From an uncultured Verrucomicrobia subdivision 3 bacterium (GTDB lineage: Bacteria > Verrucomicrobiota > Verrucomicrobiia > Limisphaerales > UBA11358): a DNA stretch of 46,672 bases. The stretch lies in the NCBI GenBank assembly GCA_903858275.1, contig CAIOIC010000007.1:1-46672 (forward strand). The letters are read 5' to 3'. Each line of letters opens with the position of its first letter. The stretch's first letter is position 1. The notes beneath the pieces were generated by a model that was not told the origin of the DNA, searched no databases, and worked only from the letters and a program-made list of their open reading frames with translations. The translations under genes were made by a program, and so were the position numbers. This document shows positions 35,561-43,073 of this stretch, piece after piece.

Positions 35561-36316
35561 CTACTTCACCGTGTTGCACAGCGGCGTGATCCCTTGAATC
35601 CGCACTTCCAGCTTGTCCCCGCTTTGGATCGGCCCGACGCCGCCGGGCGTGCCGGTGAGAATCACATCCCCCGGCAGCAGCGTCATGTTCGTGGAGATGA
35701 AACTGACGAGCGCCGCCGGTTTGAAGATGAGCTGGCTGATGTTTGAATTCTGCCGGAGCAGGCCGTTCTGAAACTGCTGGATGCTGGATTCATTCGGGTC
35801 AAACACCGTTTCCACATACGGCCCCAGCGGCGTGAAGGTGTCGAACGATTTGCAGCGCGCCCATTGCGACTCCGCTTTCTGGATCGTGCGGTCGCTGATG
35901 TCCTGCGCCGCCGTGTAGCCGAAGATGTGGCGCCCCGCCTGCGTGGGCGAGACATTCCGGACTTTCCGCCCGATGACGATAGCCAGCTCCGCCTCGAAAT
36001 CCGTGCGATGTTCGCGGTAAGGAATTTCAATCTTGCCGCCATCGGCCAGCAGCGAGGTGGTGGCCTTGAACCAGAACAAAGGTTCCTTCGGCAATTCGCG
36101 CTTCATCTCGCGGACGTGATCCGCGTAATTCAAACCGACCGCGATGATCTTGCTCGGCACGACCGGCACCAGCGTCTTCACCCCTTTGCGCGGCGTCGGC
36201 TTCCGATCAAAGGACGGCGCGCCGAAAACCTCGCCGTGCAGGCGAAACAGTTCGCCGTCCACGACCTTGGCGTGAAAGATTTCGTCTCCTTTCTGGAATC
36301 GTCCGATGGTAGCCAT
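35561..36316 (-). CDS. Fumarylacetoacetate hydrolase family protein
   Basis: 251 residues, the short FAH/MhpD-type barrel. Metal ligands are Glu108 and Glu110 in TDFEAELAIVIG and Asp139 in GYTAAQDISDRTIQ. AVGLNYADHVREM (59-71) and LTGTPGGVGPIQSGD mark substrate-side loops. Members act as acylpyruvate hydrolases, oxaloacetate tautomerases/decarboxylases or hydratases in aromatic breakdown; the motifs do not say which. The ATG at 36316 is preceded by 101 bases shared with the divergent small gene at 36418. Confidence 0.93.
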   Translation of the reverse strand: MATIGRFQKGDEIFHAKVVDGELFRLHGEVFGAPSFDRKPTPRKGVKTLVPVVPSKIIAVGLNYADHVREMKRELPKEPLFWFKATTSLLADGGKIEIPYREHRTDFEAELAIVIGRKVRNVSPTQAGRHIFGYTAAQDISDRTIQKAESQWARCKSFDTFTPLGPYVETVFDPNESSIQQFQNGLLRQNSNISQLIFKPAALVSFISTNMTLLPGDVILTGTPGGVGPIQSGDKLEVRIQGITPLCNTVK

Positions 36317-36417
36317 GACCTGAGGACACTACAAATGCCTCGCCAACACGGCAAGGTTAAAGCCTGAAACCATTGTCATTACTTGCCGAAAGCGGGTTCT
36401 CCGGCTAGATTCCCCCC

Positions 36418-36549
36418 ATGAACTGGCTGACAAAGCAGGAACAATTGGTGCTCATCACCATCTTGGGCTTGTTGTTGAGCGGTTGGGCGGTCAAGGCGTA
36501 TCGCGCCGCACATCCGCCGGCGTTAGCCGTTCAGCCAGCCAAAATATAA
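36418..36549 (+). CDS. 43-residue single-pass membrane peptide
   Basis: ATG to TAA gives 43 residues: a polar start (MNWLTKQEQ), one hydrophobic helix (LVLITILGLLLSGWAV, 10-25), then a basic and proline-rich tail (KAYRAAHPPALAVQPAKI). Only one base separates its stop from the next gene, which supports expression as a pair. Its opening resembles the N-terminal anchor of ComEA-like proteins, without the helix-hairpin-helix part. Short length makes the call moderate. Confidence 0.6.
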   Translation: MNWLTKQEQLVLITILGLLLSGWAVKAYRAAHPPALAVQPAKI

Positions 36550-36550
36550 C

Positions 36551-36970
36551 ATGCAAGAAGTTAATTTCGATGAAGCGTTGGATGTGATTTGCGCGCAAGA
36601 CCCGCGTTTTGCGCGCGATGTCTATCATTTCATCCGGGAATCGCTCGACTTCACCCAGAAGCTCATCAGCAAGGAAAACCGCGGCCCCATCCGCCATGTG
36701 ACCGGCCAGGAACTCCTCGACGGCCTCCGCCAATACGCCCTCCAGCAATACGGTCCGATGGCTGTGACGGTGCTGGAGGACTGGGGCGTGAACAATTGCC
36801 GCGACTTCGGCGAAATCGTTTTCAACATGGTGGAGCACAGCCTGCTGGCCAAGACGGAAAAGGATTCGCGCGATGATTTCCAGAACGGCTACGACTTCAC
36901 CGAAGCTTTCCGCAAGCCGTTCTGGCCGCAGAGCCGGCTGAACGCCGAAGCGAAACCGGTGGCCGGTTAA
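36551..36970 (+). CDS. Minf_1886 family protein (Verrucomicrobia/Planctomycetes-restricted)
   Basis: 139 residues, no signal or membrane segment. The family pattern is clear: NFDEALDVICAQDPRFARDVYHFIRE at the start (key DPRF..AYxF), FTQKL, then RHVTGQELLDGLRQYALQQYG (47-67) and VLEDWGVNNCRDFGEIVFNMVE (74-95, key WGV..C.D.GEIVF). NCBI carries this as a Verrucomicrobia/Planctomycetes-specific family of unknown function. It follows a tiny membrane peptide by one base. Confidence 0.88.
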   Translation: MQEVNFDEALDVICAQDPRFARDVYHFIRESLDFTQKLISKENRGPIRHVTGQELLDGLRQYALQQYGPMAVTVLEDWGVNNCRDFGEIVFNMVEHSLLAKTEKDSRDDFQNGYDFTEAFRKPFWPQSRLNAEAKPVAG

Positions 36971-37036
36971 GCGGGGCGGCTCGCTGGAATTCATTCGTGC
37001 CAATTCGTGCAAATCGTGTCATCTTTACCCTCGGCC

Positions 37037-37624
37037 ATGACAACGGCGAATAAAATCACCATCCTGCGGATTCTCCTGATTCCGTTCTTTGTGGTGGAAA
37101 TTTTATATTACGTCGAGACGGGCAACGAAGTGCACCGGTTGCTGGCAATTCTTTCCTTTGCTGTCGCATCCATTCTGGATGGCGTGGATGGCTACGTCGC
37201 GCGGCGCTACAACCAGTGGAGCGAACTGGGCACGGTGCTCGATCCGCTGGCGGATAAGCTGTTATTGGTGTCCGGCATCGTCGTCTTGAGTTTTAATCAC
37301 GCGCCGCATCTGGCGACCATTCCGCTCTGGCTCACCGGCACCATCATCGGCCGTGATTTTCTACTGGGCGTCGGCGTCGTTGTCGTTCGCCTGGTCGTCG
37401 GCAAAGTCACCGTTCGTCCGCGTTACACTGGAAAAATCGCGACCGTGCTGCAAATGGTTTTGGTGCTGTGGATCCTCCTCAAGTGGACGGAGCATCATGC
37501 CGCGTGGTTGCAGATCATCAGTCTTGGCGCAGGCTTGTTCACCGGCGCATCCGGGCTGCTTTACGTTTGGGATTTCATGAAACAGATCGGCACGCACCCA
37601 TCGAGTTCGCCGGTTAAAAAGTGA
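37037..37624 (+). CDS. pgsA: CDP-alcohol phosphatidyltransferase (PgsA-like)
   Basis: 195-residue membrane enzyme, probably CDP-diacylglycerol-glycerol-3-phosphate 3-phosphatidyltransferase of phosphatidylglycerol synthesis. The complete family motif DG-x2-AR-x8-G-x3-D-x3-D is in DGVDGYVARRYNQWSELG plus TVLDPLADK (Asp48, Asp51, Asp69, Asp73). About five membrane segments. The start at 37037 (MTTANKITILRILLIP) matches the normal PgsA N-terminus; an upstream frame from 37007 adds ten unsupported residues. Cardiolipin-synthase-type relatives share the motif. Confidence 0.9.
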   Translation: MTTANKITILRILLIPFFVVEILYYVETGNEVHRLLAILSFAVASILDGVDGYVARRYNQWSELGTVLDPLADKLLLVSGIVVLSFNHAPHLATIPLWLTGTIIGRDFLLGVGVVVVRLVVGKVTVRPRYTGKIATVLQMVLVLWILLKWTEHHAAWLQIISLGAGLFTGASGLLYVWDFMKQIGTHPSSSPVKK

Positions 37625-37673
37625 AACTCGCGGTTAAATTTTTCCAAACCTGATGTTTATTCAGGTACTTTTT

Positions 37674-38147
37674 ATGGCCAAAGCAATCGAACTCAAACTC
37701 AAGGAAGGCGATATCGCCCCAAAATTCACCGTAGCAACCAGCGGCGGTGGAAAAATCTCCCTCGCCGATTACAAAGGACAGAACGTCATTCTCTATTTCT
37801 ACCCCAAAGACAACACGCTGGGCTGCACGAAGGAAGCCTGCGCCTTCCGCGACGAGTTCGCACAGTTCAGGAAAAAGGGCGCGGTCATCTTCGGCGTCAG
37901 CCCGGACTCGGTGAAATCGCATGACAAGTTTGTGGAGAAATTTAAACTACCTTTCACACTGCTGGCCGACGAGGACAAGAAAATTGTCACGGCCTACGGG
38001 GTCTGGGGCGAGAAAAGTTTCATGGGCCAGAAATATCTCGGCGTCTATCGCGTGACCTTCCTCATCGGACCGGATGGCCGGATCAAAAAGATCTGGCCGC
38101 AGGTGAAGCCGGAAGAACACGCGGCGGAAGTGCTGGCAGCGCTATGA
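37674..38147 (+). CDS. bcp: Thioredoxin-dependent peroxiredoxin (BCP/PrxQ)
   Basis: 157 residues. Reduces peroxides with electrons from thioredoxin. The thioredoxin fold is seen in VILYFYPKDNTLGCTKEAC (38-56): peroxidatic Cys51 and a second Cys56 five residues later, the BCP/PrxQ atypical 2-Cys arrangement. GVYRVTFLIGPDGRIKKIW is the typical C-terminal strand pair. The ATG at 37674 is used; the seven extra upstream residues lack homology. A second peroxiredoxin follows about 100 bases later, with its own promoter. Confidence 0.93.
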   Translation: MAKAIELKLKEGDIAPKFTVATSGGGKISLADYKGQNVILYFYPKDNTLGCTKEACAFRDEFAQFRKKGAVIFGVSPDSVKSHDKFVEKFKLPFTLLADEDKKIVTAYGVWGEKSFMGQKYLGVYRVTFLIGPDGRIKKIWPQVKPEEHAAEVLAAL

Positions 38148-38153
38148 TTTGAT

Positions 38154-38168
38154 TTAGATTAATTCTAA
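38154..38168. promoter_or_regulatory. PerR/Fur-like 7-1-7 dyad upstream of a peroxiredoxin gene
   Basis: TTAGATTAATTCTAA is a 7-1-7 inverted repeat with one mismatched pair. It agrees with the Bacillus PerR box TTATAATNATTATAA at 11 of 14 defined positions. It sits 5 bases upstream of the -35 hexamer of the promoter at 38174-38202. A peroxide-responsive regulator (PerR, Fur or OxyR type) acting here would fit the gene. No such regulator gene is in the window. Confidence 0.4.
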
Positions 38169-38173
38169 ACAAG

Positions 38174-38202
38174 TTGACACCGGTGGTTTGAATTTCCAAA
38201 AT
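38174..38202 (+). promoter_or_regulatory. Sigma70-like promoter of the peroxiredoxin gene at 38251
   Basis: Perfect TTGACA at 38174-38179, a 17-base spacer and CAAAAT at 38197-38202 (four of six consensus bases). Transcription would begin near 38209, giving a leader of about 40 bases. It lets this gene be expressed apart from bcp just upstream. Confidence 0.5.
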
Positions 38203-38250
38203 CAAGCCAGTTCGTTTTAACAACCAAACCAAAACCAAAGAGAAATATAT

Positions 38251-38727
38251 ATGGCAATCCCCGTCGGCTCCAAAGCTCCTGACTTCACGCTCAAATCCAG
38301 GTCCCCCATGGATGTGGAAGTCAAGTTGAGCAACAACTTCGGCAAGAAGAACACTGTCGTGTTGTTCTTCCCGCTCGCGTTCACCGGTGTTTGCACCGCT
38401 GAAATGTGCAGCCTCTCTGCCGGTCTCGATGCTTATGCAGGCCTCGGCGCGGAAGTCATCGCCGTCAGCGTGGACAGCCCGTTCGCGCAGGCCGCGTGGG
38501 CCGCGAAGGAAAAAATCACCATCACGCTCGCCAGCGACTTGAACAAAACCGTCACCAAGGCCTACGACGTGGTGTTCCCGATGCTCGCCGGCGTGGGCGA
38601 CACCTCCGCGCGTGCAGCGTTCGTCATTGATAAGGCTGGCGTGATTCAATACAGCGAGCAGACCTCAACGCCGAAAGATTTGCCGAACTTTGAGGCGGTC
38701 AAGGCGACGCTGGCCAAGTTGAAGTAA
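38251..38727 (+). CDS. Peroxiredoxin (AhpE/redoxin type)
   Basis: 158 residues. Peroxidatic Cys48 is in PLAFTGVCTAEMCSL, with another Cys at 53. FTGVC is the pattern of the AhpE and Prx5 side of the family rather than the BCP pattern of the preceding gene. VIAVSVDSPFAQAAWA (69-84) and the late ARAAFVIDKAGVIQYSE strand pair complete the thioredoxin fold. It probably reduces hydrogen or alkyl peroxides. It has a recognisable promoter and dyad upstream and a strong terminator directly downstream, so it is likely monocistronic. Confidence 0.92.
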   Translation: MAIPVGSKAPDFTLKSRSPMDVEVKLSNNFGKKNTVVLFFPLAFTGVCTAEMCSLSAGLDAYAGLGAEVIAVSVDSPFAQAAWAAKEKITITLASDLNKTVTKAYDVVFPMLAGVGDTSARAAFVIDKAGVIQYSEQTSTPKDLPNFEAVKATLAKLK

Positions 38728-38744
38728 GAGTTTAACCCCAATTC

Positions 38745-38780
38745 AAGGGCGCGCTGATTTCAGCGCGCCCTTTTTATTTT
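38745..38780 (+). terminator. Rho-independent terminator after the peroxiredoxin gene
   Basis: Perfect 10-bp stem GGGCGCGCTG (38747-38756) with loop ATTT and partner CAGCGCGCCC (38761-38770), then TTTTTATTTT. It is the clearest intrinsic terminator in the window. Confidence 0.9.
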
Positions 38781-38952
38781 CCACCACCTTCAGCGAACAC
38801 ACTGACCAGTGCCGTGACCGTGAGTATCCTTGACGCACATCCCCACAAGAATTGCCGCGAACTAACCCAAAGCAGATTACTCCGCGCTTCGCTTGACAGC
38901 GGGGCGCGTAATCTTCATTTTCTCGTGATTATTTTTTAATTATAGGAATTAA

Positions 38953-41661
38953 ATGAGCACATCACACAATCTCTTCGGGACGTTGCAGAATTTTGAACTC
39001 GGCAGCGGCAAACCAGGAAAGTTTTATTCGCTGCCCGCGCTGGAAAAAGCCGGCGTCGGCCCGATCAGCAAGCTGCCGGTCTCCATCCGGCTCGTGCTGG
39101 AATCCGTCCTGCGCAACTGTGACGGCAAGAAAGTCCACGAAGCGAACATCAAAGAACTCGCCAACTGGAAGGCGACCGAAACCCGCACGGCGGAAATTCC
39201 GTTCGTGGTCGCGCGCATCGTGCTGCAGGATTTTACCGGCGTGCCGCTGCTGGTGGATTTGGCAGCGATGCGCACCGCCGTCGCGAAGCTAAACAAGAAT
39301 CCCAAGATCATCGAGCCGCTCGTGCCGGTGGATTTGGTTGTAGATCACTCGGTGCAAGTGGACTTCGCCGGTGGCATGGATTCGATGGCGAAGAATTTGG
39401 ATTTGGAATTCACGCGCAACCGCGAACGCTATCAATTTCTCAAGTGGGGCATGCAGGCGTTCGACACGTTCAAGGTCGTGCCGCCGGGCATCGGCATCGT
39501 GCATCAGGTGAATCTGGAATATCTCGCGAAGGGCGTTTTGAACGCGGGTGATGTTTATTATCCCGACACGCTGGTCGGCACGGACTCGCACACGACGATG
39601 ATCAACGGTCTCGGCATCGTCGGCTGGGGCGTCGGCGGCATCGAAGCGGAAGCCGGCATGCTCGGCCAGCCGGTTTATTTCCTCACGCCGGATGTAGTGG
39701 GGGTTCATCTCACGGGCTCGATTCGCGAAGGCGTCACCGCGACGGACGTCGCGCTCACCGTCACGCAGATTCTTCGCAAAGCGAAAGTCGTTGGTAAGTT
39801 CGTCGAGTTCTTCGGCCCCGGCGCGGCGGCGTTGCCGTTGGTTGATCGCGCGACCATCGCAAACATGGCGCCGGAATACGGCGCGACGATGGGCTTCTTC
39901 CCGATTGACGCCGAGTGCGTGAATTATTTGAAGGCAACTGGCCGCACGGATGAAGCCGTGAAGACCTACGAAAATTATTACAAGGCGCAAGGTCTCTGGG
40001 GCATTCCGAAGAAGGGCGAAGTCGTCTATTCGCAGGAAATCGAACTCGACCTCGGCACCGTGCTGCCCAGCGTCGCCGGTCCGAAACGCCCACAAGACCG
40101 CATCGAATTGCCGAAGCTGAAAAACGAATTCATCTCGGCGTTCTCCAAGCCCGTCACTGAAAGTGGTTTTGGCATGAAAGCCGAAGACCTTGGCAAGACC
40201 AAGGCTGATGTCGCTCTCACCGGCGGCAAATCCACCATCGGTCACGGATCCGTTTTGATCGCGGCCATCACGAGCTGCACGAACACCAGCAATCCCAGCG
40301 TCATGCTCGCCGCGGGTTTGCTCGCGAAGAAGGCGGTTGAAAAAGGTCTGACCGTGAACGCTTCTGTGAAGGCCTCGCTCGCTCCTGGTTCCCGCGTGGT
40401 CACCGATTATCTCAACGCCACCGGCCTCACACCGTATCTCGACAAGCTTGGTTTCAATCTTGTCGGTTACGGCTGCACAACGTGCATCGGCAATTCCGGC
40501 CCGTTGCATCCGGCCATTGAAGAAGCCGTTGTGAAAAATAATCTGGTCGCCGCGGCGGTGCTGTCCGGCAACCGGAATTTCGAGGCGCGCGTGCATCAGA
40601 ACATCAAGGCGAACTTCCTCATGTCGCCGCCGCTCGTCGTCGCGTTTGCGCTCGCAGGCCATGTGGACATTGATCTCGCCAACGACCCCATCGGCACCGG
40701 CAAGGACGGCAAGCCCGTTCACTTGCGCGACATCTGGCCAAGCTTGAAAGAAGTCCGTGACCTCATGCAGGCCGCGTTGCAACCGGAAGTGTTTCGCAAA
40801 CTCTACAAGGATTTCGCCGCGCAGAATCCGAAGTGGAACGAAATTTCCTCGTCCAACGGCAATGTGTATGAGTGGGATCGCAAGTCCACTTACATCCAGG
40901 AGCCGCCGTTCTTCGAAAATTTCTCGATGACGCCCGGCAGCATCAAGCCCATCACCGGCGCCCGCGCGCTCGGCATTTTCGGCGACAGCGTGACCACCGA
41001 CCATATTTCGCCCGCCGGCTCGTTCAAGAAGACCACGCCCGCCGGAAAATATCTCGTCGAAAACGGCGTCGCGGTGGAAGATTTCAACAGCTACGGCTCG
41101 CGGCGCGGCAACGACCGCGTGATGACACGCGGCACGTTCGCGAATGTCCGCATCAAGAATCTCATAGTGCCCGGCGTGGAAGGCGGCGTGACCAAACTCC
41201 ATCCGTCCGGCGAACAGGTCAGCATCTACGACGCTTCAATGAAATATCAGGCGGAGAAAACGCCGCTCATCATTTTGGCCGGTCAGGAATACGGCACCGG
41301 TTCCTCGCGCGACTGGGCGGCGAAAGGCACGAACCTCCTCGGCGTAAAAGCCGTCGTGGCGCAGAGCTTCGAGCGCATCCACCGCAGCAACCTCGTCGGC
41401 ATGGGCGTGCTGCCGCTGCAATTCAAGGAAGGTGTTTCCGCACTGGCACTGAAGCTGGATGGGACGGAGACCTACGACATCGTCGGGCTCGACGCGAACA
41501 TCAAGCCACAGCAGGACCTCACGCTGAAGATCAGGCGCCAGGACGGGACCGTGGAAAACGTTGCCGTTTGCTGCCGCATTGATACACCCATCGAAATTGA
41601 CTACTACCAGCACGGCGGCATTTTGCCGTATGTGTTGCGGCAGCTGGTCGCGAAGGCGTGA
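38953..41661 (+). CDS. acnA: Aconitate hydratase A
   Basis: 902 residues; interconverts citrate and isocitrate in the TCA cycle with a [4Fe-4S] cluster. Cluster cysteines are Cys442 in [10 protein letters not shown] and Cys508/Cys511 in [33 protein letters not shown] near residue 215 and [16 protein letters not shown] near 775 are standard AcnA/IRP1 blocks. Length and order match AcnA, not AcnB. A good ribosome site (AGGA) lies 7 bases before the ATG. A TTGACA at 38893-38898 may be its -35, but the -10 region is weak. A hairpin terminator follows the gene. Confidence 0.96.
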   Translation: MSTSHNLFGTLQNFELGSGKPGKFYSLPALEKAGVGPISKLPVSIRLVLESVLRNCDGKKVHEANIKELANWKATETRTAEIPFVVARIVLQDFTGVPLLVDLAAMRTAVAKLNKNPKIIEPLVPVDLVVDHSVQVDFAGGMDSMAKNLDLEFTRNRERYQFLKWGMQAFDTFKVVPPGIGIVHQVNLEYLAKGVLNAGDVYYPDTLVGTDSHTTMINGLGIVGWGVGGIEAEAGMLGQPVYFLTPDVVGVHLTGSIREGVTATDVALTVTQILRKAKVVGKFVEFFGPGAAALPLVDRATIANMAPEYGATMGFFPIDAECVNYLKATGRTDEAVKTYENYYKAQGLWGIPKKGEVVYSQEIELDLGTVLPSVAGPKRPQDRIELPKLKNEFISAFSKPVTESGFGMKAEDLGKTKADVALTGGKSTIGHGSVLIAAITSCTNTSNPSVMLAAGLLAKKAVEKGLTVNASVKASLAPGSRVVTDYLNATGLTPYLDKLGFNLVGYGCTTCIGNSGPLHPAIEEAVVKNNLVAAAVLSGNRNFEARVHQNIKANFLMSPPLVVAFALAGHVDIDLANDPIGTGKDGKPVHLRDIWPSLKEVRDLMQAALQPEVFRKLYKDFAAQNPKWNEISSSNGNVYEWDRKSTYIQEPPFFENFSMTPGSIKPITGARALGIFGDSVTTDHISPAGSFKKTTPAGKYLVENGVAVEDFNSYGSRRGNDRVMTRGTFANVRIKNLIVPGVEGGVTKLHPSGEQVSIYDASMKYQAEKTPLIILAGQEYGTGSSRDWAAKGTNLLGVKAVVAQSFERIHRSNLVGMGVLPLQFKEGVSALALKLDGTETYDIVGLDANIKPQQDLTLKIRRQDGTVENVAVCCRIDTPIEIDYYQHGGILPYVLRQLVAKA

Positions 41662-41679
41662 AGGAAAACCAATTTAATC

Positions 41680-41716
41680 AAAGCGGTCTCTGGAAACGGA
41701 GGCCGCTTTTTGTTTT
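41680..41716 (+). terminator. Rho-independent terminator after acnA
   Basis: Stem AAAGCGGTCTC (41680-41690) pairs with GAGGCCGCTTT (41699-41709) with one G-U pair and an 8-base loop, followed by TTGTTTT. It ends the aconitase transcript 19 bases after the stop. Confidence 0.85.
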
Positions 41717-41847
41717 AACCGCGAAATACAGGTATGTGTTTCGAGTCAAAGTTATTCCATTAAACCCGTTCGCGCATTTGGTATCGTTCGCAGTTCACCT
41801 CATGTCCGCGTTGTATTGTCACCATCCAATCGCGTATACTGCGGAAC

Positions 41848-42978
41848 ATGATTCATGATGTTCAAGCCATCGCGGCGGAAGTGATCCGCAAAACCGGCAA
41901 GGATAAGCCGGCGGACGCGGCGTTGCGCGAGGTGCTCAAGCAGATCAAAGACCTCGCGCCCTTCGACGCGACGGAGATCGCCAAGACCGTTTTCCTGTAT
42001 TACCGCTGGCATGTCTGGCTGCGCGAGGAACGCGGCGTGGAAAACAAAATGCGGCTCGCCATCCGCATGAACCAGCGTTTTCAGGCGAACAACGCCAGCG
42101 TTACGCTGGCGGAGCTCCGCGAGAAGGCCGTGCCCGCGTGGACGGCAGCGGAAATGGATGTCACCGATGAATGGCTGCTGTCCTTGCAGCGCGAGCCGAA
42201 ATTGTGGCTGCGCGCCAAACGCGGAACGGGGGGTGCGCTGGCGCGGACGCTATTCGCGGCGGATGCGAGTCCGTTGCTGCCGGAGGCCATCTTATATCGC
42301 GGCGAGGAAGATTTGTTCAAGACGCCGGAATTTCACGCGGGTGAGTTCGAGATCCAAGACATCGCCTCACAACTGGTCGGCCAACTTTGCGCACCGCAGC
42401 CAGGCGAGACGTGGTGGGACACGTGCGCCGGCGAGGGTGGCAAGACGTTGCACTTGTCCGATTTGATGCAGAACAAAGGAATGCTCTGGGCCAGCGATCG
42501 CGCGGAGTGGCGATTGACCAAGCTTAAGCGCCGCGCCGGGCGGGCGAAGGTGTTCAATTATCGCTCGGCGCACTGGGACGGCGGCTCGAAGCTGCCGACG
42601 AAAACGAAGTTTGACGGCGTGCTGGTGGACGCTCCGTGCAGCGGCATCGGCACCTGGCAGCGCAATCCCCAGGCGCGCTGGACCACCGTTCCGAATGATG
42701 TGCGCGAGTTGGCGGCAATTCAGAAGAAGCTGCTTACGCATGTCGCGCCGAGCGTGAAACCAGGCGGCAAATTGCTTTTCTCCGTGTGCACTTTGACCCG
42801 CGCAGAGACGACGGAAGTGGCGGCTGATTTTAACGCTAAATTCGCGGCAGAGTTTGAGCCGATGGATTTGCCGGCAACTGTTTCCGGCGGTCCACCGACC
42901 GCCGCTACAAAAACCATTTGGCCGCAGGATTTGGACGGCAACGGCATGTTCATCGCCGGCTGGCGGCGAAAGAAGTAA
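41848..42978 (+). CDS. RsmB/NOP-family RNA (cytosine-C5) methyltransferase
   Basis: 376 residues. An N-terminal NusB-like helical region (about 1-80) precedes the SAM domain. Motif I is WWDTCAGEGGKTLHLSDLM (189-207), motif IV VDAPCSGIGTWQRNP (260-274) with Cys264 and motif VI SVCTLTRAE (312-320) with catalytic Cys314. The two-cysteine arrangement is characteristic of m5C methyltransferases acting on rRNA or tRNA. It is shorter than E. coli RsmB (429 residues), and the target cannot be fixed. It runs toward the convergent M16 peptidase gene. Confidence 0.88.
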   Translation: MIHDVQAIAAEVIRKTGKDKPADAALREVLKQIKDLAPFDATEIAKTVFLYYRWHVWLREERGVENKMRLAIRMNQRFQANNASVTLAELREKAVPAWTAAEMDVTDEWLLSLQREPKLWLRAKRGTGGALARTLFAADASPLLPEAILYRGEEDLFKTPEFHAGEFEIQDIASQLVGQLCAPQPGETWWDTCAGEGGKTLHLSDLMQNKGMLWASDRAEWRLTKLKRRAGRAKVFNYRSAHWDGGSKLPTKTKFDGVLVDAPCSGIGTWQRNPQARWTTVPNDVRELAAIQKKLLTHVAPSVKPGGKLLFSVCTLTRAETTEVAADFNAKFAAEFEPMDLPATVSGGPPTAATKTIWPQDLDGNGMFIAGWRRKK

Positions 42979-43073
42979 TTCAGGCGGGACAAGGCGAGCC
43001 CGCACACGGCGGGACATCCAACATCCAACGTCCAAGCGACGGGGCGCTATTCATTTTACCGGCAATCAGAGTT

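Noticed and set aside
38893-38925. Possible acnA promoter with TTGACA
   Set aside because: The -35 is perfect, but no hexamer at 16-18 bases spacing matches more than half of the -10 consensus, so it is mentioned only with acnA.
39289-41202. 637-codon frame antisense to aconitase
   Set aside because: Aconitase is complete with all cluster cysteines on the forward strand; the reverse frame is an artefact of GC-rich codon use and has a His/Arg-rich composition.
41658-41858. Small forward frame between aconitase and the RsmB-like gene
   Set aside because: It runs straight through the acnA terminator hairpin and overlaps both neighbours without a ribosome site.
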